Notes under the pieces: model-generated
What the model was told of the DNA's origin: nothing
Database searches by the model: none
What the model saw: the letters and a program-made list of their open reading frames with translations, nothing else
Program-made: the position numbers and the translations under genes
Assembly (NCBI GenBank): GCA_000226015.1
Contig: JH153892.1
Span: 24,863 to 63,952 of the forward strand
Direction: 5' to 3'
DNA from: Mnemiopsis leidyi
Lineage: Eukaryota > Ctenophora > Tentaculata > Lobata > Bolinopsidae
Length of the DNA: 39,090 nt
In this document: piece after piece, positions 1 through 12,200 of the stretch
Position numbering within the stretch: position 1 is the stretch's first letter
How the letters are laid out: every line of letters starts with the position of its first letter

Positions 1-86
1 AATAGGAAGTGTACTGTCTGTCCCTTAGTTAGCACCATCTCATGAGGTCAAGGTTACACTTTTTGTTGTGAATACTACTTGTTGCA

Positions 87-106
87 ATGGTTACCATGGT
101 AACCAT
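87..106. repeat. 20-bp perfect palindrome
   Basis: ATGGTTACCATGGTAACCAT reads identically on both strands, with NcoI-like and BstEII-like cores. It sits in gene-free sequence left of the SINE. No function can be assigned. Confidence 0.85.
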
Positions 107-241
107 GGTGGTGCTGTGATTGAGTATGTCAGGGGTGGCTGAGGGGAGGTATGTTTATGTAATGTGCAATGTAATATGTCAAGAGTGATTGATTAATTAA
201 CGAGTTACATTTATAATCAATTAGAGCTTACTATTATGTTT

Positions 242-345
242 ATCCGGTAGCTCAATTGGTAGAGCACTCATCTAGACAATGCAGAGGTTGTCGGATCATA
301 CCCGACTCGGCACGGTGCCGGCCCATGAATTTTCTGAATTGACTA
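242..345 (+). mobile_element. tRNA-derived SINE head (degenerate)
   Basis: The sequence has a tRNA D-arm/A-box (TAGCTCAATTGGTAGAGC) at about 249-266. A T-arm follows with a perfect 5-bp stem, GTCGG and CCGAC, around a 7-nt loop. The anticodon arm carries extra bases and only about four of seven acceptor-stem pairs are possible, so it is not a functional tRNA. A non-tRNA tail continues to the right. A decayed tRNA pseudogene is the alternative; the SINE reading rests on the unrelated tail. Confidence 0.55.
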
Positions 346-537
346 TCAGTGGAAATCGTGTCCGTTCAAATATCTGCTCCGTACACATCATGTAGCTTGG
401 TTGATCCTTCGGCCCACCCACAACATAACGCACCCATTAACAATCAGTGCACACCTCTGGGAGTCGAGCTTGCTAGAAATGAGGACCTGAAAAATGTTCC
501 CTCCCCACTTGTAACCACATTCATGACACCATATAGC

Positions 538-649
538 TTGTCTTCATATATAGTCCTGTCTTCATATATAGTCCTGCCTTCATATAGTCCTGTCTTCATA
601 TAGTCCGGGAATCATCTAGTCCGGGAATCATATAGTCCGGGAATCATAA
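538..649. repeat. Two abutting minisatellites
   Basis: About four copies of an 15-18 bp unit of the form TCCTGTCTTCATATATAG are followed directly by about three copies of a 16-bp unit, TCCGGGAATCATATAG. Both units share the ATATAGTCC core, so the second array seems to be a variant expansion of the first. The open frame over this stretch is not a gene. Confidence 0.8.
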
Positions 650-2148
650 CGATGTATCACGTGACAGCTTCCTTTGAGGAGTTCATAGTAATCACTGTTT
701 GAATATCCATAAAAGAAGTTACCTACAACCTTTACCCAGAAAACCGTTCTCAAAACTTTCGGCCAACCTGATCGGGCTCATGGTAAAAATCATCCTGCAA
801 GCGAGAAAAAGAACAAGCATTCTTTAGATATTCCATAAAAACTTAAACAACGGAATATGGGTCTAAGAATTCAAACAAGTTACCAATAATCTGTTGCGAT
901 TAACTTTACAACACAAAATAGAAAAAATTTTAGACAGAAAAATTACTTCCAACAAAAGCCCTATTTATGCTAACCATTCTCAGGTCCTGAGAGAACCACA
1001 TTATATAAAGATAATAAGAGCACAGCTCAACAGTTTAATGTAGCATGTCTGTCTTAATCAGATAACTTAACTGCAAAAAATGCAACACAACTCTACAACA
1101 AATTAAAATTGTTTCTTAAAGAAAAGGATTTTAAATTCACTCGATATTCACTCCTCAAACCTACGGGAACAACTTATCGACAAAACTCAGTTAAGTAGAC
1201 CTACTCTATGATAGTCGATGAAACTTCTAATGAATCTAATGTTTGCATTAACATATGACAATTCGGCTTCAAGACGCGACCATAGTTCTCTGCTCCTGTC
1301 TCGTCTCTGAAAAATAAATTGAGTTGTTAGATATATCAATAAATCGATAATTTAGTAAAACCCAGACCCCTTTTCGAGGAAGGGCCATCACCTTTTAGGA
1401 TCATCACCCTTAGGAAGCAACACCTTCAAGAAGCATATCCTCCTCATCTGACAACCGGTGTCATACAATATTTTGAATTAACTGCCGATTTTTCACCCGT
1501 TTTTGACACCACTTGAGGTCCGATTTTTGAGGCCTTAAAATTGTCAATTTTTGGTCAATTTTTTAGATTTTTCCTTCATCTAAAACACAATTGACACATT
1601 GGAATGACTCCAATTAACTAATTTGTGGTACGGGTGGGCGCCTCACAGAATATACAATATTTTTTTTTCTTTTACTCACACAAGCATATATAGCATTTCA
1701 AAGAATGGTACTCTAATGGGACCCTATTGCCGGGCCATTTTGCACCCCTAGTTGGACCCTAGTGCCTCTCGAACGCCAATTTTTGACTATTTCGACTATC
1801 AAAAATCCTTGGTTTTAAAGGTTTGTACACTTGTTTATTGCAGAATCATTTGAAGTTACGATAATATTAGAGTCCCATTAGAGTCCCATTAGAGTACTAG
1901 TAGGGGTGAAAAATGCCATTATTTAAGGCATTTGGCCAAACTAGGCCAGCTTTGCCACAATTACCGTCCTGGATTCATTGAATTTGTAATATTATTTACA
2001 ACAAAAGCAAAAAGATACGTTGCGCCGCCGTATTGCGGGACACGTAATCTGTTGTGTTCTGGCAGGTATAGTAACAAGTTATCTATTTCAGGAGTTCTCT
2101 GCCATAGGCTATATATGGAATGCTATAAAAAATTCGACATATTTGTAA
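650..2148. other. Gene-free flank downstream of CHMP6
   Basis: No coding exon is supported here. The stretch holds a short inverted repeat (1708-1725 against 1880-1897, about 16 of 18 matching) with a tandem AGAGTCCCATT duplication in the right arm, possibly remains of a small transposon. It also holds the likely CHMP6 3' UTR. Confidence 0.5.
1834..1839 (-). terminator. Possible poly(A) signal of CHMP6
   Basis: TTTATT on the plus strand is AATAAA on the minus strand, about 310 nt past the CHMP6 stop codon. Assigned on position only. Confidence 0.35.
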
Positions 2149-3412
2149 CTAACTTGTTTTCTCGAGTTCATGAGTTGGAGCTTCAGGTAGATCCATATCC
2201 GACACTGGCACATCAGGCAACTGTTCTTCAACCTGTAAAGATATCAACCTCTTAGCGTGAAAAAGGAGAAAAAATCGAATGTTTTTTACATCTTGGAAGT
2301 AAGTAACTTGTATTCACTAAAATAAGGTTGCAAATAAGCCTGAGAAGACTAGCAAGGTAACAAATGAAAAGCAGTACGAAACCCACCTCAGCTCCCAGCA
2401 GGTCTCCAAGCTCAGCTAGCAGCTCGTCATCGTCCGGTTGTTCGACACCAACTCCGCCCGCCAGAAGATCGTCTATCTCCTGTTTTGATTGAAAATGCAT
2501 CTTAGGATTTCCAGTTTACACTTCGAAACGGAATTTTTGTTTATACTTGCTCAAAAAATAAGCAGGAAGTAAACAAGAATTCTACTTGGCAATTGAATTG
2601 AATATTAAACAACAGCCTACACAAGGCTTAATATGTGTAATTACAATAAAAAGATATCTCTAGGACGAACCCTCTGATAAGCGATAGCGTCCTCAGTGTC
2701 TCCCATGATCTTCTCTACATCATCGAGAGACATGATCTGGTGTAGAGCGTCCAGGGCTTCGTTACCTCCTTTCAGTCCTTCCACCACTTGGATCTCTACT
2801 TGAGCGAATTCTATGTCTTGTACCTAATACCAGAATTAAGTTATACATGTTATATGAGTTAACAATAAGGTAATGTGCAACGTCAAACTTAGAAGCGAGG
2901 TTGGGCGGCAATATTCTGGATTCCAAAAATAGATCTCCTATATCGTAAATCTTACCATTTTCTCTAGGTTATCAAGTTGCACATCCGTTTTTTCAAGAAG
3001 AGAATCCTGGAACTTCTTTTTCTTTAGCAACCGCAAAGCTTTACTGCGGTAAAATACGATTTAAACTTTTAAATGATTATTAAGACAGAGTTGAAAAGAA
3101 GAAGAAAAATCCGTTAAACACTTTTCAAGTTTAAATACAGAAATTCAATTTAATTCAATAACTTATCTAAATCGTATTATGATATTGAATGCTTGCCCTA
3201 CGAGAACATACGCCTTCAAAATGATACACGACTCACTCTTTTCTCCCTTGATCGAGGCACTGTTTAGCGAGCGTTCTTTCTTTTTCTTGATTCACCATGA
3301 TTTTCTTCTGGTACTGTTTAAGTTTGTCACGTGTTTGTTTCAACTTCAACACCGCTTTGTCTTGCTCCGTTACCCGGGAGACAGGTTTCTTTTTTGAGAA
3401 TAGCCCTCCCAT
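2149..3412 (-). CDS. CHMP6: Charged multivesicular body protein 6 (ESCRT-III, Vps20)
   Basis: CHMP6 links ESCRT-II to ESCRT-III polymerisation on endosomal membranes during multivesicular body sorting, cytokinesis and membrane repair. Five exons join in phase: 3412-3237, 3043-2956, 2823-2671, 2479-2387 and 2232-2149, all with GT/AG borders, giving 197 aa (human about 201). The N-terminus MGGLFSKKK keeps the Gly2 myristoylation site and basic patch typical of the family. The basic helix alpha-1 (RVTEQDKAVLKLKQTRDKL) is very close to human CHMP6. The acidic C-terminal half contains EIDDLLAGG and an LPDVP-type segment near the end, which in the family binds the Vps4 MIT domain. The gene is complete and shows no damage. 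Start choice is firm because Gly2 is conserved. Introns are 140-250 bp. It lies 591 bp downstream of SAYSD1 on the same strand. Confidence 0.96.
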
Positions 3413-3605
3413 TGTTTAGCCACGGTCCGTGTTTCTATTTGCTCGATCGATTGTTCTGGGGTTCGGGGCAGACGACTTCGTGATTTAGGCTATGGCATTA
3501 TCTAGTAGAAAAGGAAAAAGAGTTTGATGATAAACTAAACTCAACTTAATCTAATAAAGTATTAATTATGGAGTCCTCGGTAAGTGTAGTAGGTAAGACA
3601 ATCCA

Positions 3606-3611
3606 TTTATT
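3606..3611 (-). terminator. Possible poly(A) signal of SAYSD1
   Basis: Minus-strand AATAAA about 390 nt past the SAYSD1 stop and 194 nt before the CHMP6 start. Position-based only. Confidence 0.3.
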
Positions 3612-4003
3612 TTAGGGTCAGCCATCAAGTAGTGCAATTGAGAAGACAGTATATAAGTATTGTTTAAAAAGGTACTGTAAGAGAATTCAGAATTTCCTTG
3701 AATTTACGATAGAATTGATGGAAAAAGCGAAATGAAGGATTAAAACAATTAACTGAGGTCCTCATAAACACTTAATACAAGAGGCATTACTGGCATTATT
3801 CTAACAAGTCAGTGACTAAACGAACCGTCAAATTCAAAACTCAAATGATACAACTTGAACCGAGAAATAAAATTATTAGTATGACCGCCAATCAATACAT
3901 GTAGGCCGTAGGGTCAAAATTACAATCATGTGTTAAAACGAAAATATAGTATAAAAAGTCAAAATTTATCCATACTTAACCCTGAAAATAACCCTGTATA
4001 TTA

Positions 4004-4450
4004 TTAATCTTGTTTTCTAATGGCGGCAGCCCCATACTTCAGTTCTCTTTCCCACTGTTCTGAAGTGAAAGTTCCGTCTAACTTCTCCAGGTTTCTATTG
4101 AACACTGAGTACGCACTAAGTTCCCGCGGACCCCTCTTATACTCCTCCATACTCTGCCAGACGAAGACAGGTATCGACACCAGAAAGAAAACGCTTCCAA
4201 ACTCGTGGTGAGCGAAGAAGAGGAGAAGAGAAAGCCAGAGAGCCAGCTTGACAAGGGGAGATGTGAGGGGGTGGTTTATGAAGTTGTCCAGAGTAGAGGA
4301 GGAATCTGGGGATGATGATGATGGTGATGGTTCTTGTGGTGGGACTGATCGGGCTGCTTTCTTTTGTTTCCGTAGTTCTTGTTTCCGTTTGTATTCCCGA
4401 TATCGAGCTAAGTGTGGAGGTATTTCTTCGTTGTCGCTTAAGTCACTCAT
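4004..4450 (-). CDS. SAYSD1: SAYSvFN domain-containing protein 1
   Basis: SAYSD1 is an ER membrane protein that, in animals, associates with the Sec61 translocon, ribosomes and UFM1 to clear clogged translocation substrates. The single exon encodes 148 aa (human about 183). A charged N-terminal region with EYKRKQELRKQKKAA (about residues 18-32) precedes a Ser/Pro linker. A hydrophobic hairpin follows at about 65-97, and then the diagnostic motif ELSAYSVFNRN (about 110-120) with the conserved tail GTFTSEQWERELKYG. The name-giving SAYSVFN motif is intact, so assignment is firm. Start: the first ATG, with no upstream splice acceptor close by. The stop lies 591 bp from CHMP6 and the start 358 bp from the KHK stop, all on the same strand. 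Confidence 0.96.
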   Translation of the reverse strand: MSDLSDNEEIPPHLARYREYKRKQELRKQKKAARSVPPQEPSPSSSSPDSSSTLDNFINHPLTSPLVKLALWLSLLLFFAHHEFGSVFFLVSIPVFVWQSMEEYKRGPRELSAYSVFNRNLEKLDGTFTSEQWERELKYGAAAIRKQD

Positions 4451-4597
4451 TTTTGGTGATCATTAGAAGTAATTAAACTCAGTGTCCAATTGTGTCTCAA
4501 TCCATTAGAGAAATTTTAGGGAAGCAAGTCTTTTTACAACATACCTAGCTGAGCAAGGAAAATAATCACTTTTGATCCACATGAAATGTATTCACAG

Positions 4598-4603
4598 TTT
4601 ATT
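4598..4603 (-). terminator. Possible poly(A) signal of KHK
   Basis: Minus-strand AATAAA about 205 nt past the KHK stop, within the 358-bp gap before SAYSD1. Confidence 0.4.
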
Positions 4604-4808
4604 AAAACAGTTTTATACTAATTATCCGTCACATCAATTACAGCTACCTATTACAACTTATTAATTTAACTCTTATTTGATCAACGCTAATTGTTGCATG
4701 GAATGTACGATTTGTCGCGAAATAAGGTTATGATCAACTTAATCATGAAATAACATCCGATATAAGGCAGAAGTTACATTTATATGATCAGACCACACTC
4801 ACAAACTT

Positions 4809-5756
4809 CTAGAAATTAAGTACACTTGCATCAACCGTCATACCACTGTGTTTTAACTTAGAAGCAGCCAACTTACAGGCTAGTAGTAAGGACACGGGCA
4901 GCATGGTTTTGTCCTGAAGAGATGAGCTATAAATAAACCCAGCAGAAAAACTATCGCCAGCCCCAATAGAGTCAACTATATCCTCGACTTTGAAGGCATC
5001 ACACGTGAAGGTGTTCTGGTCAACTTTGTGAAGCATTTTGCTGTTGAAAGTAAGGTTGTCTATCCCTTGAGCAAGCCACATTCCGGCTCCCTTATCACCC
5101 CAGGTAACTATCAATGCATGAGTACAATGCACCGACAGTCCTGCCAAAGCAGCTTGCAAGTTATCAAAACCAAGAGTTCGACAAACTTCCTTACTGACGA
5201 TGGGAAAGTCAACTACACCAAGCATATCCTCAAAACCTTCCCTAATCTTCTCAATGTCAATAGACATCACCACCTCAGGTATCCGCTGTTTGATCTGCTT
5301 AGCAAGTTCCAGTACTTCCAGACCATTTCTCCTGTGTTCCAGATGTACCCAATCATACCCACTCATATCCCCCACGGCAGCCAGAACTTCCTTGCAAGTC
5401 AGGTCGTTACAATTGCCCCGATAGTGAAGGCAAGTCCGGGATGACGTCTCGCTGGAGTGGATGAGAACAGACTCTGGTATGTCCATGTCAGGCTCCACAA
5501 CACCAACCACCGTCACACCATCACCCTCCAACGAAGATCTGATGTGAGAACTAAACTGACAGGACCCCAACTTGACACAACAGCCCACGTTACAGTTCCT
5601 GAGTTGAGAGAGAACTTGGACGATGTTTCCGGTGTTCCCGCCAATTCTTATCTCTTTTGAGAGAGCCTTCACTTTACTGTCTTCTGGAGGGTAGGACTGG
5701 GTGGAGTAGATGATGTCTTTGCAGATGTTACCAACGATAAGAATGTTGGGAGGCAT
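4809..5756 (-). CDS. KHK: Ketohexokinase-like PfkB sugar kinase
   Basis: Ketohexokinase phosphorylates fructose to fructose 1-phosphate with ATP in the cytosol. The 315-aa product (human 298) has the PfkB/ribokinase fold landmarks: the N-terminal strand NILIVGNICKD, the KHK-like YPPEDSKVKALS (22-33) of the lid region, GGNTGN (39-44) for sugar binding, and the C-terminal signature DSIGAGDSFSAG (262-273) with catalytic Asp268 and the GAGD anion hole. VHLEHRRN and VSIDIEKIRE-like segments match human HIEGRN and VSVEVEKPRE. The start is set at 5756: an in-frame ATG exists at 5807, but a strong splice acceptor (TTCTGCAG, ending at 5761) lies 4 nt before ATG 5756, and MPPNILIVG fits the family N-terminus. 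Coding is in one exon. A related PfkB kinase of other specificity cannot be excluded. Confidence 0.9.
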   Translation of the reverse strand: MPPNILIVGNICKDIIYSTQSYPPEDSKVKALSKEIRIGGNTGNIVQVLSQLRNCNVGCCVKLGSCQFSSHIRSSLEGDGVTVVGVVEPDMDIPESVLIHSSETSSRTCLHYRGNCNDLTCKEVLAAVGDMSGYDWVHLEHRRNGLEVLELAKQIKQRIPEVVMSIDIEKIREGFEDMLGVVDFPIVSKEVCRTLGFDNLQAALAGLSVHCTHALIVTWGDKGAGMWLAQGIDNLTFNSKMLHKVDQNTFTCDAFKVEDIVDSIGAGDSFSAGFIYSSSLQDKTMLPVSLLLACKLAASKLKHSGMTVDASVLNF

Positions 5757-5790
5757 TGTGCTGCAGAACGATGGAAAATGGAAGTAAGTC
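5757..5790 (-). promoter_or_regulatory. Splice acceptor just before the KHK start codon
   Basis: On the minus strand a pyrimidine-rich run ending TTCTGCAG (AG at 5762-5761) is followed by CACA and the start ATG. It implies either a 5'-UTR intron or a trans-splice site, and it decides the start codon. Confidence 0.6.
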
Positions 5791-5896
5791 TGGGTTATAG
5801 CAAACACTTAGAGCTAAATAGTACCTGAGAGCATTCTTAATTTCGCAGTTGTAAGTATTTAAAAGTATTTACGGTCTAAGGGCCATAATTTGAGTC

Positions 5897-5902
5897 TTTA
5901 TT
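5897..5902 (-). terminator. Possible poly(A) signal of BRAP
   Basis: Minus-strand AATAAA about 390 nt past the BRAP stop. Position-based only. Confidence 0.3.
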
Positions 5903-6294
5903 TACATAAAATTAAAGTCGAACGTCAGTTATTTGAAACAAAATTGTATTTGACAAATAAATAATTTATACGCACATTCTGCAATTCTAGCACTGCTATT
6001 ATGTGTAAATAACTGACTGTGAAAAACAGAAAAACATGGTAAAACATTTTAACAAAATGAATTTTCAATTTTTTAAGAAATCGTCTAAATTCATCCCTTA
6101 CATAGCTCTTAAAAGGGGATGTTATATCGGCTATCACAGTAAACGTCCCAAAATATGTTCAAAAGTTGGAACAGTAAATGAACTAGCGGTCTTCTCTACT
6201 TTGCAGTCTAATTTGTTCTGAATATTTCCTCTAAACTTTATCTTTTATAGTTTCACTTTCGCTTCTGAGTTTCACTTTCACTTCACAGAGAAGT

Positions 6295-9200
6295 TCACTT
6301 GAACTTCTTTCTGGGAGATCTGCGAGTGTTCCTGTTTTCGTTACTGGGTCCCTGTACCATGTGCATGTCTCCTCCTCTTATCTCCTCCTTCATTGGACTG
6401 CTGTTAATTGTAGCTTGACCCTGCGGGAATGACTGGTTATCTATTTACTTTAGCAGTTCTATTCAGAAAGAGTTAACAAATAACTATGAAAATCCCTTCA
6501 AGCACTTTTCTGAAAGTTCAAGTGGATCTCAAGCAATGTGTTATAATCATAAGTAGTTATCAGCAAAAACCTGCAGATGAAACATCAGATCTTTAATCTG
6601 TTCCCGGAGTTCCTGAGTCTCGGCGGCGTGTTTTTCCTGAGACGCTTGAAGAGCGCTGTTACTCGCAACTACTTTCGAGATCCATTCTTTCTGGTTCGCC
6701 TAAAATTAGCTTTGTCACAATTCTATTTGTACTTTATCGTGCTGTAGTTGTACTGTAGTAGTAAACTCTAGCAGCTCCTGTGAGAGTCATTGAGCTGCAT
6801 GATGTAGGTTGCAAGGAGATTAAGGCAACATACATGACCAAAGTATGCATATCGGCGGTGCTTGCATTGAAGGGTTAATAGCCTTCAAGATAAGACATGT
6901 GGGTCGAGGAGGACTATCAGTATAAGCTGATAGTTAAACAGTGTAGCAGAGAGGAAGGTTGTGTATAAAAATCTCATGCACACGTTCATGTATGCTTAAA
7001 ATTAGCAACATAAGAACATACTGACTGGGACATATCTTTTTCTGAAGAAGCTGCCTTATCTTATGTATCACACATATCATATACTTTGAAATAGCACACA
7101 CGGAGTGAAAGTCGGTCTGGAAAGTGTAATCTTATTTTGTTTTTAGGTTTGGGCAATAAGAAATTTAGACAAACACAATCAAAAACACAATCAAAATAAT
7201 CGACCTGAAGGCATTTATTGAGTTCCCTTTCTTCACTCAATTCTTTAGCCAGCGTGTTGTACTTGCTGGTAAGCATATCGATCTTCCTTTCAAACTTCTT
7301 CCTATCTTCCTCGCTTTTCTTCTCCAGTTTCTTCCTCTCAACTTCACTCTGCTCGTATTTCTCCTTGTATTTGTCCTTCTCTTGTGTCACCTTTTGTACC
7401 TGGAAAACAATTAAATTTTAAAAAGTGAGAATCTTTGAAAGCAGGTTTTAGGCTTCTTCCTCTTACAAGTTCGATCGACAATATTGCACTTTCGTGTCGA
7501 TTTTTTCTTTCAAAAGAAACTAATAAAAACATTGCAGCATTGCAGTTTGGTATATTATTGAATAGATGATTTAAACTAAAAACTGAATACCTCTCCTTCT
7601 ACGATGGCTATCCGTTCCATGGCCTCCTGTTCGACAAACAACAACTTCTTTTCAAAGAAATCTCGTTGCGATTCTAACTGTTGAGTGAGAAGGTAGCTGT
7701 ACTCCAGCGTCAGAGACTCAAATTTCTCTTCCAGAACTCCGTCTGAAATACGATTAAGTAAATGTGAGTTACATTCTGCATGAGTCAACTCATTTTTTCC
7801 AAAATTACCAGCAATATGTAAGGAAAGATAAAATCGTTTTATTTTGAATCAATAACTTTGTTGAACTTGAAAAACTTGACACCAACTCCCGATCTGCAGG
7901 TGTAGCTTCATGTCACCGCATGAACAGGGTGCATGAATTAAGTGGGCGCCAATACGAAAAAAGCAGAGAAATAGCAAAAAACCCACCTTGACCCTGCACT
8001 GCCACTATTTTCCCGTCAGCTTTGTTCTGAATTAGTCTGTGTACGTAGTTGTCCCCAACATAGTCCCACACACAACGCTGTTCTACGTCCATACTGTACG
8101 TGTGATTTGTCCGCTCAAAATGCCCTCGGGCGTGTCCTCCTTCGTACCTAATTTAAAATAATTAATAATTATATATAATAATATATAATAATAATTAAAA
8201 TATGTTTTTACGTGAAAATATGTAGCTCTGAGATTTCTGAAACACAATTTGTATTATCATCATTTCACAAAACCATGGAGAAAATCCAGAAAACCAGCAC
8301 ATAGTCTAGAAAATAGTACATGAGTAGATAAACGGATGTATTGCAAAATTTAACGACATGCCAAGGGACTAGCGTATACTTAAAGCTACTGAATTATTGT
8401 ATAGAATGTGTCTCCAGATGCTTGTGTCGTATAAATAAATTAAAAGGTAATGACACTGATGTGAAGAAACAAATGAGTTCTTACAAATGAGTTCTTGTAC
8501 AAAAGATAATATAGCCAACTTAGAATTTCTCGCTCGCTAACACACTATCAATCCGACTATAAACACACAAAATAGACGGGGCATATAATATAACAATAGA
8601 TTATTTGATCTTGTACTTGTATGCCATACGTAAAATTTCTTATGAGGATTCTCTACTATCTTAGCTCTCAACTGTTCAACAAGTTTTTTGTGTTCTGCTC
8701 TTTCCTCTAGACTCCTATCAGGGACACTTAAAATGTTTTTAAGCAGATCGTCGTCTTTTAAATTCTTTAATTTCAGCAGCAACTCAAAAGTCTTAGATTT
8801 AGCTTCGAGAACTACCAAATACCCCAATCTGTTCACAATCAAAAGTTACGTCTTGTTCCGGAAGTCTTGCTCTCTTTATAATCTTAAAAGCCAACTGACC
8901 GTCGTGGTGCTCATTTTTATCGGTGATATCTCGTTCCTGAAGATTGAACATAATAACATTGCACTCTCTTGGCAGCCCTCTTCATTTCCTTCTGTATGAC
9001 CTTCTTTTCACTATTCTTCGCCACAACAGAAGACCATGGTCCATGAGGTCAACTTTTCATCAACAGATGAACTTAAACTGGGTCCAGCTGAACGGATTTT
9101 TTAAAGTTTAGATCTTCCTAAACCTGAATGAGCCTCGACTGGTTTCTCAGTTGTTCACACTTTAAAGTTTCTCAGTTGTTTACACTTTAAAGTTTCTCAG

Positions 9201-12200
9201 TTGTTTACACTTTAAAGTTTCTCAGTTGTTCACACTTTAAAGTTTCTCAGTTGTTTACACTTTAAAGTTTCAAAGTCGGCAGCAGCACTCTTCAACAGTT
9301 CATGGCTTGATTGCAACAATCTTATTAGTTTCAACGTATGTTCGATAAGAGAGTCCTAATTAATCTGTTTCAGAGAAGTGTTACTGATATCATTAACATC
9401 CGTGACATTTACTGATTGCAAATAACCCTTCACACAGTCTTCATATTCGTCCATTTGTTTGAGGCTGAACTTCAATTTTTAAATCCATCCTACAACAAAG
9501 CAGTAGTCGTGGTGTAGCACAGTGCTGATAACGCTATCTGTACTGATAAGCGAGCAGCAAATAAGCGACAAATAGAAAATGGTTTACAGCGAACTGATAG
9601 AAAATGGCTTACAGCGACCTGATCCTGATAATGTATGACAAATTGACAGTATATAACTAATAATAATTCGATATCTGTAGTTATTAAATACTTAGTTAAG
9701 CGCTACTGGGTAAATTTGATATTATAATGATCGCAAATTCAATTTCCTATCACTAACGAAAGTTATACGTATTTCAGATGATTTATCATAGTACGGGACT
9801 TGTGTAGTGACGCTGAGTGTAAGATAATCTGATAAGTGATAACTGACAAATCATGATCTAATGAAATTAACGGCAGACAAGTTGAGAACGTGAAAATTAA
9901 AAAAATGAAAATTTTCGAGTTCTTATAATGTGCTTATCACCAATAAAATCAATAAAATGCAAAAAGCTCGCCATTATACAATTTTCTTCTACAGATACAA
10001 CTATCAAAATAACTCTCAATATAAAAAGCATGCTCTAAACCGCGTTACAAAAAGTTCATAGAGTAGACAGTGACATGACGTAACACATGCGAGACAATGA
10101 CTCTGTAAGTCTACAACACAGCTGAGTGAGCTTGCTTATTAACGGAGACGAGGACGGTTGAAATACCTGCTACAGCCAAATCTATAACGTACCTTCCGCA
10201 GCCAACATAGCCACATATCAGACACAGCCATATTCCCTCCGTGTTTCCGCAAACCTTTGGGAGAGAGGTGATAGACGCACATCGTACAGTTTATGGGATT
10301 GTATGTTCATACTTTTACAGTTGCTTTTAATTATTACTTGACAATGACGGCTACTGAAGACTCAAACGATGCAGTCGTGTTTCTTTTGTCTCCTGATTTC
10401 TAAACTTTACTGTAACGATCAAAGTCGAGTGGATTAACAATACTTATTTGTCCCATGTACCGGTTTATCGCACACAACGTACCATACAAGAGTGAGAGGA
10501 TTGTTCAGGAGGAACTGCATGAAATCTGCATACAGGACACGTGGTACACTTGCTCATACAGTCACAGTGGAATGTGTGGTTACACAACACAGTCAGCATT
10601 CCTGTCGTACTTTCGTCTGGAAAGGGAAGTTAGTCAACAGTCTTAACTACCTTATATTATGTACATGTAGTCTATTTGGGCATCCACGTACAACAAATCA
10701 AACACTCAAAAAACCTTGTTTCAAATTGACAAACCCATTCGCTCAAGACACACAGCACAGTGGGGAAGTTCAACAAGAGGGCCAGCTGCCAGACTCTTCA
10801 TGTGCACCTGTGGAGTTAAACTGCATCTCAGGACTTGTGGAAATTGTTGTCGAAGGCAAATCAATTTAGACTAAAACTCAATGAGTTTCACTAAAGATCT
10901 AGCACATGTTTTGTTTTCTATTCTACTTTCATTGCTGGGAAACAATAAAATGTAGCTATACACACCTCTGTCTTTCCAAACTCGATAGATGTGACGAAAG
11001 CAAGATGACATATGCTATCTTCAAGAGTGTTGTAAGGCCGATCTTGATGGTTGATGTAAAAGTCTTCTGCCAGTTCCTCATTCTCAAACCTGACTAGTAC
11101 CTAAAATATGTAATATTTTTAGTTTTGAGAACAAGGTGAATATCATGAATACATAGAATTTCAGAGTACAACGAAACTTCGTTAAAATCAATTTTAGGTA
11201 AAACAATAGAAAAATCAAGTAGGAAAATAACCATGAATGTATGAGGATTGCGGTCTCGTATGATCCTTATTCCATTGATGCTGCTTGTGTATGGGGATAA
11301 AAAGCCCAGAACATCAGTTAGGTTGAAAGTTGTTGGGACAGCGAGCATGCAAATGAGATTAGTCTTGAAAGTGTCACCACCTGAAAGATATGGAATGGAT
11401 TGATTCTACCGGATTGAGACTCCGGTAAGCACCATGGCGGATAGCCCTCGTGACCAGCCCCACCACTAGGAACAGGGGCCACTTTGCCATGCAAGTCAAA
11501 CCCTCTCCTAAACCAATTCTGGACGACCCTAGTTAATTACACCAAGCAAGCTTCTCCCAGAGAGAGGCTGGCGACCATTTTACCTCTGGAAGAAGAGACT
11601 GAACATTAAAATTAGTTTGAACAAAGTATCTAGGAAATTCTCTTCAGTTTTAGGTGTGACTAGATCAAGTTTAACTTAATGTTGAATGTTCGTATTCTTT
11701 GGGATATATGTTCTATCAGTCTCATATAATTTACACTCAAGTCAATATGTTCGTTTAATACGTCCTCTTGATTTAATAATTGTACAATTCTATGGCTGGG
11801 GCATTTTGCACAATTAATATGTTTACTATACCTATATTATATGATTTGATTGATGTAATTTGCTGGTTGTTCTTTTGTTTATATGATTACTATATCCTTT
11901 GTTTGGCTTTAGAAAGGGTGCCCCGACAAAAGAACTGGATTCTTCTAGGTGGCATCCTGTGGTACATTTACTAATTGCTTCATTTTATATATTTTAAATT
12001 ATTAACTTATTACCATAATACTGTATTGTGTCACAAATTTGATATTCAAATTCAAAATTTAGCATATATTAATTTGAACAATGAGATATATGTGATGAGG
12101 CATAAAGTCTATGAGTCACAGGATGCTTCCTGAAGAAGACTTGAGCAGATACAATTCTTGTTTTAGGATCTACCAATTCCCTTCAAGTTTGCAATGTCTT

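Noticed and set aside
242..345. A functional tRNA gene
   Set aside because: Extra bases in the anticodon arm, a mutated T-loop and a mostly unpaired acceptor stem.
2252..2500. Minus-strand 82-aa frame
   Set aside because: It is CHMP6 exon 4 read through into its intron, not a separate gene.
4020..4466. Plus-strand frames over 4020-4211 and 4248-4466
   Set aside because: Antisense shadows of the intact SAYSD1 exon.
5028..5660. Plus-strand frames of 67-138 aa
   Set aside because: Shadows of the ketohexokinase exon on the other strand; no domain features.
11780..11974. Plus-strand hydrophobic 64-aa frame inside a BRAP intron
   Set aside because: Composition follows the AT-rich background; no splice sites, signal or family resemblance.
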